Shown here: positions 25,026 to 26,507 of the stretch, piece by piece
How positions within the stretch are numbered: the first letter of the stretch is position 1
How the letters are laid out: every line of letters starts with the position of its first letter
IMG/VR virus record: IMGVR_UViG_3300042350_004798
Location: 1-26,507 of that record
Strand: one strand, 5' to 3'
Origin: a virus
DNA: 26,507 nt
The notes under the pieces: model-generated
The model's database searches: none
Told to the model about the DNA's origin: nothing
Seen by the model: the letters and a program-made list of their open reading frames with translations, nothing else
Program-made: the position numbers and the translations under genes

Positions 25026-25560
25026 TTTGAATTACTTCCTGAACGTCCCCGGCCACCTGTTTGAAACCGAGGGGCGATTGCTACAGCAACTCGCCGAAGG
25101 AAAAAGGGTGCTGGACATCGGCACGCATCACGGCAGGGCCGCCGCCGCTATGGCGGCGACGGCAAAGCATGTAAAGACGATTGATTGGTATCAAGGAGAC
25201 TCGATGATCGGGGCTCCTGATGTGGATAAAGTCAAGGAACTGATCTACCCCTTGGAGAACGTCGAGTGCCTCTTTGGGGACTGGTTCGCTTTGCTTATGT
25301 GCAAATTGACTTTGTTTGCACCTGACACATACGACATGATCTTCTACGATGCCGCCCATCGGCCCCCAGAACCCTACGAGAAGGACTTCCTCGCCTGTGT
25401 AGCGGATTTCCCCGGAGTGATCGCCCTGCACGACTACAAGCCCAAATTGGAAGAATACGGACTCGCCGTGGCGGCGATGGACGACTTCGCAAAAAGAACG
25501 GGCCGAACGATGTTCGGCCCGGTCGCGGGATCTTCGATTGTGTGGTTCGAGGCTCTCTAA
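25012..25560 (+). CDS. Class I SAM-dependent methyltransferase
   Basis: 182 aa from MVKASLNYFLNVPG, overlapping the phosphatase end by 14 bases. RVLDIGTHHGRAAAAMA (32-48) is the SAM-binding loop, and YDMIFYDAAH matches the second acidic strand. ADFPGVIALHDYKP resembles the GG-ALHD-stretch of small-molecule or sugar O-methyltransferases (Methyltransf_24-like). The substrate is unknown; proteins or modified nucleotides are possible. A 10-bp hairpin lies at 25499-25521. It ends the rightward operon, with its stop overlapping that of the converging gene. Confidence 0.8.
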   Translation: MVKASLNYFLNVPGHLFETEGRLLQQLAEGKRVLDIGTHHGRAAAAMAATAKHVKTIDWYQGDSMIGAPDVDKVKELIYPLENVECLFGDWFALLMCKLTLFAPDTYDMIFYDAAHRPPEPYEKDFLACVADFPGVIALHDYKPKLEEYGLAVAAMDDFAKRTGRTMFGPVAGSSIVWFEAL

Positions 25561-25880
25561 GGCGTTTCCACACCGTCGAGGTTCTCGAAGGTAGGCAACC
25601 ACCGCCAATGCGTGACGTTGTCCACACGATAATCCTCCGGGAAAAGCTCCACCCCACACAACAGCCATCGGTTGGGCTTGTCTTGTTTGCCGGGGTAGTA
25701 CCTCGCTGTGAACATATCGAACACCCCACCCCGCCCCACCAAGACCAAAACGGGCATCGACGATTCCTCCTCGAAAGGCCCCCAAACAGCCATGAAAGGC
25801 AGGCAATCGCCTACGGCGTGCCATGCTTCGGGTTGAGGATCATGGCCTTCTCGGATGTGTGAATAATACTTTTTTGGCAT
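25557..25880 (-). CDS. DUF551-like protein
   Basis: 107 aa from MPKKYYSHIREGHDPQPEAW, with GGAGG eight bases upstream. MPVLVLVGRGGVFDMFTARY and the end, DNVTHWRWLP, resemble DUF551 phage proteins, which close with V/I-THW-PLP. The function of that family is unknown. Its stop overlaps the methyltransferase stop, so the two operons converge with no spacer and no visible terminator. Confidence 0.6.
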   Translation of the reverse strand: MPKKYYSHIREGHDPQPEAWHAVGDCLPFMAVWGPFEEESSMPVLVLVGRGGVFDMFTARYYPGKQDKPNRWLLCGVELFPEDYRVDNVTHWRWLPTFENLDGVETP

Positions 25881-25919
25881 GGTGCAAACCTCCAAAGAAA
25901 AACCAAACGAAAAAGAAAC

Positions 25920-26372
25920 CTACTCCGCATGACGACCGGCAAGCCGGTCGTCATCCACCGAACCCAAAATCGCCTCGCGGACAGCCTGTCGGCTCTCCGC
26001 GAATGCGGGAATCGTCCAACACCCCGGCGAGTTCTCATGTGCCCGGAACGGCGGCGTAGCCGCCGTTCCAGGCGGCCAGCTTCTTGTCACCCCTTCGAGG
26101 TCGTTCGCGTTGCGAACGACCGTTTCGGTGAGGTTGTACTGATCCTGGAACGAATCGCCGGGCTTGACTTCTTGCCCGAATCGGAGTTCACCGGCGGTGA
26201 ACTCCGGGAAGCCCGAAAGGAACCGCAGTTCGATGGCTTCGAGATCATCGACGGCTTTGCCGATGTTCCGAAGCTGGTTTGCGGCCTCCAGTTTCGCGTC
26301 GAGGGGGGTTTCCCCCTCGACGATCCACAGGCTAAGGCCCCCAAAAACTACCGCGAACTTACCCTTTGGCAT
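25920..26372 (-). CDS. Hypothetical protein
   Basis: 150 aa from MPKGKFAVVFGGLSLWIVEG. An in-frame start 90 bases upstream overlaps the previous gene and is less likely. LDAKLEAANQLRNIGKAVDD is helical, then FTAGELRFGQEVKPGDSFQD. Five perfect hairpins of 10-12 bp lie in its 453 bases, the highest density of long stems in any gene here. No family recognised. Confidence 0.65.
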   Translation of the reverse strand: MPKGKFAVVFGGLSLWIVEGETPLDAKLEAANQLRNIGKAVDDLEAIELRFLSGFPEFTAGELRFGQEVKPGDSFQDQYNLTETVVRNANDLEGVTRSWPPGTAATPPFRAHENSPGCWTIPAFAESRQAVREAILGSVDDDRLAGRHAE

Positions 26373-26416
26373 AGCTTGATACCCTAGTTGATTGGGTGCG
26401 ACTCGTTGAGTCGCAC
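25929..26416. repeat. Hairpin cluster at the right end
   Basis: Perfect stems: 25929-25940/25943-25954 (12 bp), 26045-26055/26059-26069 (11), 26099-26108/26112-26121 (10), 26182-26192/26196-26206 (11), 26297-26307/26312-26322 (11), 26396-26404/26408-26416 (9). Loops are 2-4 nt. A weaker compound stem lies at 25975-26001. Confidence 0.92.
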
Positions 26417-26507
26417 AGCGTGTGCCATCGCCAAAACGATGCTCTGGTGTCGATTCCACCATGCCCTAGCTTTGGGGTGCATTGCGTGAACTTCTTCGGG
26501 ATCGTCT
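26384..26507 (-). CDS. C-terminal fragment of a gene entering from the right
   Basis: A continuous frame of 40 codons ends in TAG at 26384-26386, eleven bases before the next ATG. It reads DDPEEVHAMHPKARAWWNRH, then QSIVLAMAHAVRLNESHPIN. The N-terminus is outside the window. Helical and basic; not recognised. Its final codons carry the 9-bp hairpin at 26396-26416. Confidence 0.55.
   Translation of the reverse strand, partial: DDPEEVHAMHPKARAWWNRHQSIVLAMAHAVRLNESHPIN

Noticed and set aside
11162-26416. Hairpins as a repeat family such as REP elements, CRISPR repeats or an uptake signal
   Set aside because: The stems share no sequence; each hairpin is unique apart from the copies inside the 75-bp duplication.
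11162-26416. Hairpins as CsrA binding sites
   Set aside because: Coding-strand loops are diverse (TTC, TTCG, ACC, GAAA and others) and GGA is not a rule, so this cannot explain the set as a whole.
11162-26416. Hairpins as intrinsic terminators
   Set aside because: They lie mid-gene and are almost never followed by a T-run on either strand; only 20591-20624 and 5593-5655 have one.

Overview
The window is a piece of a tailed, double-stranded DNA phage or prophage. It is almost entirely coding, with stop/start overlaps of the ATGA, TAATG and GTGA type at most gene junctions. Recognisable genes include a DnaB-type helicase, a helicase-loader-like protein, a zinc-finger/TOPRIM primase, a Snf2 helicase, a RuvC-like nuclease, a beta-class DNA methyltransferase, a staphylococcal-type nuclease, PhoH, and a terminase-small-subunit-like protein. 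No capsid or tail genes are present, so this is only part of a larger genome. The host cannot be read from the window. Clear Shine-Dalgarno sites and one near-consensus sigma-70 promoter say only that it is a bacterium.

Layout. From 1 to 16.8 kb all genes lie on the minus strand. Reading from about 16.8 kb downward: a sigma-region-2 protein, small genes with a CsrA homologue, Snf2 with an intein, a ribbon-helix-helix protein, two unknowns and the primase. Next come several paralogous pairs of small proteins, the nuclease, the methyltransferase, the loader and DnaB, then tiny coupled ORFs, the RuvC-like nuclease and small membrane proteins. From 16.9 to 18.05 kb four genes run on the plus strand. 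From 18.0 to 20.3 kb three genes run on the minus strand: the terminase-like protein, a repeat protein and a small protein. A 767-base gene-free stretch (20319-21085) holds a TTGACA-N17-TACAAT promoter, a 14-bp terminator hairpin, a 20-bp inverted repeat and more foldable sequence. From 21.1 to 25.6 kb the plus strand carries PhoH, about nine tiny mostly membrane proteins, a metallophosphatase and a methyltransferase. Minus-strand genes resume to the end.

The most unusual signal is not a gene. From about 11.16 kb to the right end, the coding sequence is studded with perfect, short-loop inverted repeats. I counted 69 by eye with stems of 8 bp or more and loops of 2-12 nt, 33 of them with stems of 10 bp or more. 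A uniform-base estimate predicts about 2.6 and 0.2. They share no common sequence. I saw none in the first 11.1 kb, and none inside the class 3 intein that interrupts Snf2. In the metallophosphatase gene 11 of 12 lie in codon register, so codons of one arm are reverse complements of codons in the other. Either RNA/DNA structure is under selection in this half of the genome, or a template-switching replication process is writing palindromes into it.

Other points: a CsrA homologue and a sigma-like protein in the same operon, a candidate ncRNA with its own promoter and terminator, and a recurrent coupling cassette that makes many proteins end in E-V-x-E/Q.
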